A stretch of 64,000 bases of DNA, from assembly GCA_022566735.1 (NCBI GenBank), contig JADFIG010000006.1, positions 1 through 64,000 on the forward strand. Direction: 5' to 3'. The position numbers were made by a program, and so were the translations under genes. Below, in pieces: positions 52,076-61,300 of the stretch (position 1 is its first letter; the number at the start of each line of letters is the position of its first letter). The notes below the pieces were generated by a model. That model was not told the DNA's origin and did not search any database. It was given only the letters and a program-made list of their open reading frames with translations. The DNA comes from Pseudomonadota bacterium (GTDB lineage: Bacteria > Pseudomonadota > Gammaproteobacteria > Burkholderiales > Burkholderiaceae_C).

Positions 52076-52510
52076 TCAGCGCTGGGGATCGATGGTTCGG
52101 AAGCTGGCGTAGTGATCCCCGCTGTAGAAACAAGTTTCAGGTTGTCGAACTTCTTTACCTCCGCAGACGATGCGCCGCGCGCCGCGGTCACGTTCGCCCG
52201 GGGTGGGCACGGTGTACTCCCGATAAAAGCCGCGTGGCCGACGTGGCAGCAGACGCTCCCGGTTGCCGAACACCACGCCGTCCTTCTCGTAGCGGAACGG
52301 CCCCCCAGCCAGAATGCGCTGGTAGACATCCTGCGCCTGCCGGGGCAGGGCGGTCAACGCCACCGGCTGGACGGCTTGAGCCAGCGCATCCGTCGCGGTC
52401 GGCACCTCGTCCAGCGGACGTTCCAGGTGGCGGCTCTGGCGGGCCCAGCCGGTGGCCGGGGCACTGGACAGCAGGACGCTGCAGCAGATCAGGCCCACCG
52501 CGGCGGCCAT
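52076..52510 (-). CDS. Barnase/RNase N1-T1 family secreted ribonuclease
   Basis: Signal MAAAVGLICCSVLLSSAPATGWA; GGPFRYEKDGVVFGNRERLLPRRPRGFYREYTVPTPGERDRGARRIVCGG...GDHYASFRTI. Confidence 0.87.
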   Translation of the reverse strand: MAAAVGLICCSVLLSSAPATGWARQSRHLERPLDEVPTATDALAQAVQPVALTALPRQAQDVYQRILAGGPFRYEKDGVVFGNRERLLPRRPRGFYREYTVPTPGERDRGARRIVCGGKEVRQPETCFYSGDHYASFRTIDPQR

Positions 52511-52885
52511 CCGCCAAAGAGGCTGCGGGCTTGTGGCCCGCGTGTCGGGATGATGGGGGCCTTGGCGGGTGTCCCTGGGGTGAAAGAGGCCGGCCATTTC
52601 TGGACGCATGTCTGGGGCAGGTCGAGGTGCTGAAGGGGCTCTACAGCATCGCAAGCAGTCTGGTGAGGTCAGCCATGCAGCGCTTCATCAAAGCCGATAT
52701 GCTAAAGAAACTGCTCGGAAATCTCAAGGGCTGATTGCACTCCAGCCCTGGGAGAAGGGGCCTTTTGAAGGCTGTCACACGGCTTGTGCTAGGCCTTGGT
52801 CGCCGATCGCACTGACCCCTGCACCCACCCCCTGTCTGGGGGCCGCGGCATCGCACCGAAGTGGGGCGAACGGCACTGACCTTCG

Positions 52886-52899
52886 GTGACATTTGTCAC
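52886..52899. promoter_or_regulatory. CRP/FNR-family-like palindrome GTGACATTTGTCAC upstream of the repetitive-protein operon
   Basis: GTGA-N6-TCAC half-site spacing, about 130 bp upstream of the proposed start. Confidence 0.4.
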
Positions 52900-53026
52900 G
52901 ACCTCTCCCTAGACTGTGTCCGAAACTCGTACAGGGAGAAGGTCTTTGGGTGCGCACCTCGCGTCCGGTGGTTGGTTGTTCGGCGCGAAGCACCCGACCC
53001 AACACCCCGGCAGCACCTCTCGTCGC

Positions 53027-56000
53027 ATGGATCGGCTGGCCGTGGGGGCCTGGGCTCTGTCGCGCCTGCTGCGTCCGCTGCTGTGCATGCTGGCCGCCCT
53101 GGTGACCGCGCTGTGGCCGTCCCTGTCGGCCGCGCAGACGGCTGTCAGCGGTGCCATCAACGCGAACACCCGCTGGACCCTCTCCGGCAGCCCCTACCTG
53201 GTGGCTGACAACCTCTACGTCAACGGCGGCGCCACGCTGACCATCGACCCCGGTGTGGTGGTCTACATGGCCAATGCGACGCGCCTGCAGGTGGTGTCCG
53301 GCGCGGTCGTGGCCGTGGGCACGGCGACCCAGCCCATCGTGTTCCAGTCCGACAAGGTGCGCCAGGGCCAGGCCCCGGCGGCGGGTGACTGGGGGCCCTG
53401 GCTGTTCACGCCGGGCACGCTGCCGACCAGCCGCCTGGCGCACGTGCGCTTGCAGCACGGCAAGGGCATGGTCATCGAGGCGTCTTCGCCGGTGCTCAAC
53501 CACGTCGAGTGGCAGATGCACCAGGGCGCGGCCCTGACGGTCGATCTGCAGTCCTCGCCCTCGGGGGTGGGCCTGAAGGCCTCGGGGTGCGACCTCAACG
53601 GCATCGCCGTGCCTGCGGGCGACCTGACCGGCTCGGTCAAGTGGTCGCTGCGCGGCATCCCCTATGTGGTCAGCTCGGGCCGGGTGTCGGTGGGGGCCTC
53701 GCCGGCGCTGACCTCGGTGTCGCCCGCCTCGGTGGAGCGCGGCCAGACCGTGACGCTGATGGTCAACGGTGCGCGCCTGGGGGGCATGACCGCGCCCAGC
53801 TTCGACCGCGGGGGCCTGGCCCTGACGCCGTTCAGCGGCGGCTCGGCCTCGCAGGTCTACCTGCAACTTCAGGTCGCCGCCGATGCCCCGCTGGGCCAGG
53901 CGGCGCTGCGCATGCAGGTCGATGCCGGCGAGCTGCTGCTGCCCAATGCCATCACCGTGACGCCGCCCTTGCCGGCCATCACCGCGCTGTCGCCGACCTC
54001 GGTGCTGGCCGGTGCGGGCCTGAGCACGCTGACGGTGCAGGGGCGCAATTTCACCTCCGCCTCCGAGGTGCTGGCCAATGGCGCGGCCCTGCCGACCACC
54101 TGGGTCAGCGCGGCCGAGTTGCGCGCCAGCCTGCCCAACCAGACCGCCACGGGCACGTTGCAGATCCAGGTGCGCACGCCCGACGCCACGCCTGGCCAGT
54201 ACCTGAGCTCCGGCCTGGCCTCGCTGTCGGTGCAGGCCCCGACGCCGCCGACCGTGACGGTCGAGCCCACGCCGATCGCGCTGCCGCCCGATGGCCGCCC
54301 GCGTGACCTGACGCTGCGCCTGTCCAAGGCCGATTACCGCGACAACACCATCGCCCTGTCGGTGTCCGACACGAGCAAGGCCTCGGTGTCGCCGGCTTCG
54401 GTGACGATCCCGGCGGGCCAGACTTCGGCCAAGTTCACCGTGACGCCAGGAACGACCGCGGCCACCCTGAGCCTGGTGGCGGACTCGGCCACCCTGGCCC
54501 GCGTGTCGGTGCCCGTGTTCCTGACGGCGGATTTCCGCGGGGCCAACACCAGCTATGCCCAACCCGTGGGCGTGGTGGTGGCGGTGGCGCCTGGTCAGGT
54601 CACGCGCAGCGTGCAGCTCGGCAACAGCCTGGTGGGGGTGTCGGTCGGCGCGGTGCTGACGTCGGCCCAGCCTCAGGCCTGGCCGGTGGGCATCAAGCAG
54701 GTGCTCACCGTGGCCGGCCGTGGCATCGCCAGCGGTGCGACGGTGGCGATCGAGCCGGCCAGCGGCCTGAGCCTGGGCCCCGTGTCGGTGGCCGCCGATG
54801 GCAGCAGCCTGCAAGTCGAGGTCGACACCGCGGCCGCTGCGCCGGTGGGCGTGCGCCGGGTCATCGTCAAGGATGCGGCGGGCAAGCTGCTGACCTTCGC
54901 CGACGCCTCGCGGGCTGTGGTGCAGATCGTGGCGGGCCTGCCGGTGGTCGACTCCATCGAGCCGGCCACCGCGGTGCGCGGCGGCGCCATCAACCTGGTG
55001 GTGCGCGGCCGCAACCTGCAGCAAGGCCGCGTGCAGATCCTGCCGGCCGAGGGCCTGGCGGTGGACGCGCAGCCGGTGGTCAGCGCCGATGGCACGACCC
55101 TGACGGCGCGCGTGGACATCGCCGCTGCGGCCGTGCTGGGCAGCCGCGTGGTGCAGGTGCTGACGCCGGCCGGTGCGACCACCGAACAAGCCCTGGCAGG
55201 CAACACCCTGACCGTGGGCCAGACGGCGCGTCCGGCCGTGACCCCGGTGACCGCCCCGGTGGTGGGCGTGGTCGTCGGCCAGGCCAGCCGCACGCCCGAT
55301 CCGCAGGTGCGCCAGTTCGGCGCCGGCCTGGTGGGCGTGATGAGCGGCACCGGCGTGAGCAGCGTGACGCCGCGCACCGGCGTGATCGGCACCGACGTGG
55401 TCGTGCAGGTGGCGGGGTCGGGCCTGAGCTCGGTGACCGCGCTGAACTTCGTGCCCGCCGACGGCCTGACCGTGCTGTCCGGCCCGACGCCCTCGGCCGA
55501 TGGCAAGCAGCTGAGCTTCACGGTGCGCGTCGATGCCACGGCGCCGCTGGGCCTGCGCCGCCTGGTGCTGAAGAACGCCACGGGCCTGCCGGTGACCTTC
55601 TCGCGTGCGGAGGATGGCGCTTTCCTGGTGTCGGCCCCGATCCCCGAGCTGATGTCGGTGTCGCCGGCCATCGTGGTCAGCGGCCAGTCGGCCGTGCGCA
55701 TGACGGTGCGTGGCCGCAACCTGACGAACACCTCGGCGGTGCGCGTGGTGCCGGCCGATGGCATGACGGTGTCCGGCCCCTTCGAGGTGAGCGCCGATGG
55801 CACGACCCTGGGCTTCACGATGTCGGCGGCGTCCGGCGCGACGTCCGGCCCGCGTGCGCTGGTGGCGAGCTCGCCTGCGGGTGAGTCGGCGACCACGCTG
55901 ACGGCAGGCAACATGGTGCGCGTGGCCGCCCAGCTGGGCAACACCTACGAAGCCATCACGGCGCCGATGGTCGGTGTGGTGGTGGGCTCGGCCAGTGTCC

Positions 56001-56713
56001 GCCGCGACCCGGTGGACGGCACGCTGATGAGCCGCGTGGTCGGGGTGCAGGTGGGGGCGGCCCAGCCGCCGGCCGATCCGCTGCCGCGTGCCGCCTTCGG
56101 CCTGCCGGTTGGTGTCAGCCGTGGCCCGGTGGCCCAGTCGATCAGCCCGCGTGGCTTCCTGCAGGGCAGCTCGGACAACCTGGTGGTGCAGGGCCGGGGT
56201 CTGGATGCCGTGACCAGCGTGAGCATCCGCCCCGACACCGGTGTGCTGCTGGGCACGCCCGCCGTGTCGGCCGATGCCGGCAGCCTGAGCGTGTCGATCT
56301 CGGTGGCGCCCGACGCCCCGCTGGTGCAGCGTGAACTGCGCCTGGTGACCGCCAACGGCCCGATCGTGTTTGCCGACGCGGGCACCAGCCGAACGATCGG
56401 CATCGGCAAGCTGCCCACGCTGACGTCCATCAGCCCGATCCTGATCGAGCAGGGCAAGGGCGTGACCCTCAGCCTGCGCGGCAAGGACCTGGCCGGCGTG
56501 ACCGGCGTGACCTTCGCCCCTGCCGATGGCCTGAGCGCAGCGCCCGCCATGACCTGGACCACCGACGCCCTGGGCGAGTTGCTGACGGTGTCCGTCACCG
56601 CCACCTCTGCCGCGCCTTTGGGCGAGCGCGCCCTGATCCTGCTGGTGCCGGGTGGCCAGACCACCGCGACGCCGAGTCCGGCCAACACCCTGAAGGTGAT
56701 CGCGCCGCAGTGA
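53027..56713 (+). CDS. Large secreted repetitive protein: N-terminal beta-helix-like segment, IPT/TIG-like repeats and 'VGVVVG' linkers (alternative start 52916)
   Basis: Signal peptide ending SLSAAQ; repeated ...VSPASVERGQTVTLMVNGARL / ISPILIEQGKGVTLSLRGKDLAGVTGVTFAPADGL; three VGVV(V) linkers. Confidence 0.85.
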   Translation: MDRLAVGAWALSRLLRPLLCMLAALVTALWPSLSAAQTAVSGAINANTRWTLSGSPYLVADNLYVNGGATLTIDPGVVVYMANATRLQVVSGAVVAVGTATQPIVFQSDKVRQGQAPAAGDWGPWLFTPGTLPTSRLAHVRLQHGKGMVIEASSPVLNHVEWQMHQGAALTVDLQSSPSGVGLKASGCDLNGIAVPAGDLTGSVKWSLRGIPYVVSSGRVSVGASPALTSVSPASVERGQTVTLMVNGARLGGMTAPSFDRGGLALTPFSGGSASQVYLQLQVAADAPLGQAALRMQVDAGELLLPNAITVTPPLPAITALSPTSVLAGAGLSTLTVQGRNFTSASEVLANGAALPTTWVSAAELRASLPNQTATGTLQIQVRTPDATPGQYLSSGLASLSVQAPTPPTVTVEPTPIALPPDGRPRDLTLRLSKADYRDNTIALSVSDTSKASVSPASVTIPAGQTSAKFTVTPGTTAATLSLVADSATLARVSVPVFLTADFRGANTSYAQPVGVVVAVAPGQVTRSVQLGNSLVGVSVGAVLTSAQPQAWPVGIKQVLTVAGRGIASGATVAIEPASGLSLGPVSVAADGSSLQVEVDTAAAAPVGVRRVIVKDAAGKLLTFADASRAVVQIVAGLPVVDSIEPATAVRGGAINLVVRGRNLQQGRVQILPAEGLAVDAQPVVSADGTTLTARVDIAAAAVLGSRVVQVLTPAGATTEQALAGNTLTVGQTARPAVTPVTAPVVGVVVGQASRTPDPQVRQFGAGLVGVMSGTGVSSVTPRTGVIGTDVVVQVAGSGLSSVTALNFVPADGLTVLSGPTPSADGKQLSFTVRVDATAPLGLRRLVLKNATGLPVTFSRAEDGAFLVSAPIPELMSVSPAIVVSGQSAVRMTVRGRNLTNTSAVRVVPADGMTVSGPFEVSADGTTLGFTMSAASGATSGPRALVASSPAGESATTLTAGNMVRVAAQLGNTYEAITAPMVGVVVGSASVRRDPVDGTLMSRVVGVQVGAAQPPADPLPRAAFGLPVGVSRGPVAQSISPRGFLQGSSDNLVVQGRGLDAVTSVSIRPDTGVLLGTPAVSADAGSLSVSISVAPDAPLVQRELRLVTANGPIVFADAGTSRTIGIGKLPTLTSISPILIEQGKGVTLSLRGKDLAGVTGVTFAPADGLSAAPAMTWTTDALGELLTVSVTATSAAPLGERALILLVPGGQTTATPSPANTLKVIAPQ

Positions 56714-56784
56714 CCTTGATGCACCTGATTGCCATGAATTCCGTCTTCACCCCTTCCTTTCACCTTCTCACGAGGAGCCTGTCC

Positions 56785-58344
56785 ATGAACACTTCATCTC
56801 CCAAGCTGAAGCTGGCTCCGAGGCTTGGCGCCTCGGCTGTTTTTGCCCTGTCCCTGCTGGCCGCTGCCTCGGCCCAGGCCGCATTCGACAGTGGCAGCAC
56901 GGGTGCCGATGGCGCCCTGAACCCCACGGTCAACACCGAGATCGTGCTGCCCGCCAGCGGCGTGCTGAACTACACCAGCATCAACATCCCCGCCGGCGTG
57001 ACGGTGACGTTCAAGAAGAACACCACCAACACCCCGATCTACCTGCTGGCCAGCGGCAACGTGACGATCGCCGGCACCATCGACATCCGCGGCGCCGATG
57101 CCAAGGCCACCGGCACCTATGGCGATGGCGCCCTGGGCGATGACGGCATCCCCGGTGCCGGCGGCCCTGGCGGCTTCGACGGTGGCCGCGGTGGCCGTGA
57201 CGATGCGGCGCAGCGCGTGGACATCGTCCGCGGTGGCGGCGGCCTGGGCCCGGGCGGCGGCCGTGGTGGCATCGAAGGCGGCAACGGCTGCGTCAACGAC
57301 GGCACCAGCTACTTCAAGTACGAGGCTTCCGGCGGCGCCTATGCCGACAGCACCTGGGGCTACTACGCCAGCAGCTACTGCGATGGCAACTACCGCACCA
57401 ACCTCGTTCCCTCGGCCAAGTCCTATGGCTCGGCCCTGCTGCAGCCCCTGGTGGGCGGATCGGGCGGCGGCGGTGGCCGTGGCGGCACGACCTACCCGGG
57501 CTCGGGCGGCGGCGGCGGCGGCGGCGCCATCCTGATCGCGGCCTCGGGCACCATGTCCGTGACCGGCACCATCGACGCCACCGGCGGTGACGCGGGCGGC
57601 CTGGCGGGCACGGGCGCGGGCGGCTACGGCGCGGGGGGCTCGGGCGGCGCGGTGCGCCTGATGGCCACGTCCATTGCCGGCAACGGCAAGCTCTACGCGG
57701 CCGGTGGCTGCATGAACTACAACAACACCCGCCGCCAGTACTGCGGCATCACCGGCTCCGGCAGCTCGCGCGGCGGCGCCCCGGGCCGCATCCGCCTGGA
57801 AGCCGAAGCCATCACCTTCAATGGCACCGCCGACCCGGCCTACAACAAGGACGTGCCGGGCCCGGTGTTCCTGGCCGACGCGCCTTCGCTGCGCATCGCT
57901 TCGGTGGCCGGCCAGGCCGTGCCGGAGAACCCCACGGGCAATGCCGACGTCACCCTGCCGGCCGACACCACCACGGCGGTGGAAGTGACCTTCCAGACCC
58001 GCAACGTGCCGGTGGGCAACACCGTGCTGCTGCGCGTGGTGCCGGCTTACGGCAAGCCCACCGAGGCCATCACCCCGGCCATCGCGGGCACGGCGGCCGC
58101 GGGCACGGCGGCCGTCTCGGTGGTGCTGCCTTCGGGCCCGAGCACCCTGCAGGCCACGACGACCTACACCGTGGTGGTGGCGGGTGATCTGGACCTGTCG
58201 CGCTTCGCCCAGAACGAGGCGGTGGACAAGGTCGAGGTGACCGTGTCCCTGCATGGCGAAACCCGCACCCGCGTGCTGACCGCCAGCGGCAAGGCCTACG
58301 ACGTGCCTTACCGCGCGCTGCTGGCCGCGGGCTTCCGCGGTTGA
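56785..58344 (+). CDS. Secreted Gly-rich surface protein
   Basis: Signal peptide; GVTVTFKKNTTNTPIYLLASGNVTIAGTIDIRGADA; GGSGGGGGRGGTTYPGSGGGGGGGAILIAASGTMSVTGTIDATGG. Confidence 0.85.
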   Translation: MNTSSPKLKLAPRLGASAVFALSLLAAASAQAAFDSGSTGADGALNPTVNTEIVLPASGVLNYTSINIPAGVTVTFKKNTTNTPIYLLASGNVTIAGTIDIRGADAKATGTYGDGALGDDGIPGAGGPGGFDGGRGGRDDAAQRVDIVRGGGGLGPGGGRGGIEGGNGCVNDGTSYFKYEASGGAYADSTWGYYASSYCDGNYRTNLVPSAKSYGSALLQPLVGGSGGGGGRGGTTYPGSGGGGGGGAILIAASGTMSVTGTIDATGGDAGGLAGTGAGGYGAGGSGGAVRLMATSIAGNGKLYAAGGCMNYNNTRRQYCGITGSGSSRGGAPGRIRLEAEAITFNGTADPAYNKDVPGPVFLADAPSLRIASVAGQAVPENPTGNADVTLPADTTTAVEVTFQTRNVPVGNTVLLRVVPAYGKPTEAITPAIAGTAAAGTAAVSVVLPSGPSTLQATTTYTVVVAGDLDLSRFAQNEAVDKVEVTVSLHGETRTRVLTASGKAYDVPYRALLAAGFRG

Positions 58345-58387
58345 CCGGACGCGGCACCCACGGCACACGCACACCGCAGCTCTGACC

Positions 58388-61300
58388 ATGACCACGCGCG
58401 CCCCTTCCATCCTGCACCGCACCCCACTGGCTGAGCGCCGCGGCTCGGCCCCGGTGTGGGCTGCCGCGTGGGCGCCGGTGCGCGCGATGGCGGGCGCGGT
58501 GGCGCTGGGGCTGCTCGGCGCGGCGGCGGCCGTCGGTGTGGGTGGGGCTGCCCATGCGGCCGACCTCACCCTGGACGAGGGCGTGGTCGTCAAGTTCGGG
58601 GCGGGCGCCCAACTGGTGGTGCGCGACCGCCTGGTGACGCAAAGCGGCGTCATCCTGACCAGCCAGAACGACGATGGCGTGCTGGGCCCCAGCTTCGCGC
58701 AAGCCCGCACGCCCGCGGCCGGCGACTGGCTGGGCGTGCGCGTGGAGAAATCCGTCACCGGCTTCGGTGGCGTGTCCTTCAGCGACATCCTCATCAAGCA
58801 CGCGGGCGAGCGCGGCGAGCCGGCCCTGTTCCTGCGCGCCAACAGCCCGCAGCTGCAGTATTTCCAGGTCAGCGACAGCGTGCTGGGACTGCGCCTGGTC
58901 GACGGCGCCAAGCCGGCCATCAGCGGCGCGAGCTTCCTGCGCAACGGCGTGGGCCTGGAGGCCGATGGCATCAGCGGCCTGGGCATCACGAGCACGCAGT
59001 TCTCGGGCAACACCACGCAGGCCATCCTCAACAAGACGCCGGCCTCGCTGATCACGGCCACGGGCAACTGGTGGGGCCACGCTTCGGGCCCGAAGGATGC
59101 GGCAGGCAACCCGGCGGGCCTGGGCGACGTGGTGTCGGGCGGGGTCAGCTATGGCGGCTTCCTGTCGAGCGCGCCGCTGCTGGCGCCGTCGGTGCGCATG
59201 GCCCAGCCAGTCAGCTACGTCGAGGACCGCACGGTGGCGCTGGAGCTGTCGTGCATCAACGCCAGCGAGTACCGCCTCGTCGAAGGCACCGGTTTCGTCG
59301 GCGTGCCTTTCCAGACCTTGAGCAATGGCCGCACCTCGGTGAACTTCACTGTCTCCGAGGGCGATGGCCGCAAGCCGATTTCCGTCCAGTACCGCAACGC
59401 GACCGGCACGGTCACCACGGCCACGCTGGCCAACGGTGTGCTGGTGGACACCCAGGCGCCGGTGGTGGTGCTGAGCAACCCGGCCGAAGGCAGCGTGGTG
59501 AGCGCGTCCATCACGGTGGAGGCCGCCGTGAGCGACGCCTCCGGCGTGGCCAAGGTCGAGTTCTACCTCGACGACAAGCTGGTGAGCACGCGCACGGCAG
59601 CGCCCTACACCTATGCCTGGAACACCGACACCACGACCGACGGCAGCCACACCTGGCGCGTGGTCGCCACCGACATCGCCGGCCGCACCACCACGCTGAG
59701 CCGCCCGACCCTGGTCAGCCGCGCGCCTGTGGCGCCGGACGTCGAGGGCCCGGTGCTGACCGAGGTGGCGGCGGGCGGGCTGGCCCTGGCCAACGGCGCG
59801 AGCTTTGGCCGCGATGTGGCCCTGAGCCTGAAGGCGAGCGACCGCAGTGGCGTGTCGCGCGTGGAGTGGTTGCTCGATGGCGCCGTGGTGGCCACGGCCT
59901 CCGGCAGTGGCAGCTACAGCGCCACCCTGGCCCTGGGCGCCGTGCCCAATGGCGCGCACATCCTGGCGGTGCGCGCGACCGACTCGCTCAACAACACCAG
60001 CACCAGCAGCTACAGCGTGACCGTGGCCCACGTGGCCCCGGACGCGCCCAGGCTGAGCAGCCCGGCAGCCGGCACGGTGACCCGCGTGGCCGAGGCCACC
60101 GTCAGCGGCACGGCCCAGCCCGGCAGCACGGTGCAGGTGACCATCAACGGCGCGCCGGTGGGCCCGCAGGCCACGGCGGGCAGCGACGGGCGCTTCTCGC
60201 AGCTCATCACGCTGTTGTCCGGCGTCAACCAGCTGCAGGCCAGCGCCACCGACGCCTGGGCCACCAGCGCGCTGTCGGCGGTCCTGACCGTGACCCTCGA
60301 CCAGACCGTGCCGAGCGCCCCGGGCGCGCTGACGGCCAGCTCGCAGGCCCTGGGCAAGGTGCGCCTGTCCTGGTTGAAGTCCACGGACGCCAACGTCACC
60401 GGCTACCAGCTCTACCGTGCGGCCCAGCCTTTCGCGGCGATCAGCGAAGGCGTGCGCGTGGGCGGCAACCTGAGCGCGGCCACGCTGGCCTACGAGGACC
60501 TGCCCGCACAGCAAGGCACCTGGTACTACCGCGTCGTGTCGGTCAATGCCGCAGGGGCCACGTCCGACCCGAGCAACCAGGTCCAGGCCTTGTCGGATGC
60601 GGCCGCACCGCGCGCCACCGCGATCGCCTACACGCCGCTGGGCAAGGTGGACGCCGCTACGGGCCGCATCGGCCAGGGCCGCGTCAACGTGGTCGTGACC
60701 GTCAGCGAGGTGCTGCAGTCCGCACCCTACCTGTCCATCGTCCCGCAGGGCGGCTCGCCCCTGCCCGTGGACCTCGTCAAGACCGGTGACTTCACCTACG
60801 CCGGCAGTTTCCTGGTGGACGCCAGCACCGCTTCGGGCCTGGCCAACGCGCTGTTCTCGGCGCGCGACGTGGTGGGCAACCGCGGCACCGAAATCGACGC
60901 GGGCGCCACCCTGAAGATCGACACCGACGGCCCGGCGGTGACCGCCATCGCGCTGTCGCCGACCGCCCCGATCAAGAACGACACGGCGCAGACCCTGCAA
61001 GCCACCTTCACCTACAGCAAGGCCCTGCGTGCCGGCGCCCAGCCCGCGCTGAGCTACCTGCTGTCGGGCCCGGTGCGCACCTCGGTGGCCATCACCAGCC
61101 TGACCCAGGTGGATGCGCTGACCTGGCGCGCCAGCTTCACGCTGCCGTCGGACGCCGGCCTGGGCGGCTCGGAGAACCTGAGCTTCGCTTCGCAGGCGGT
61201 CGATGACCTCGACAACCTCTCCACCAAGGTCACGGCGCTCAACCGCTTCCAGGTCTACCAGGGCAGCCTGCCGCCGCTGAACGTGCCCCTGGGCTTCAAG

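Noticed and set aside
52775-55189. 804-aa minus-strand ORF
   Set aside because: Shadow ORF opposite the TIG-repeat protein, H/R/G/Q-rich
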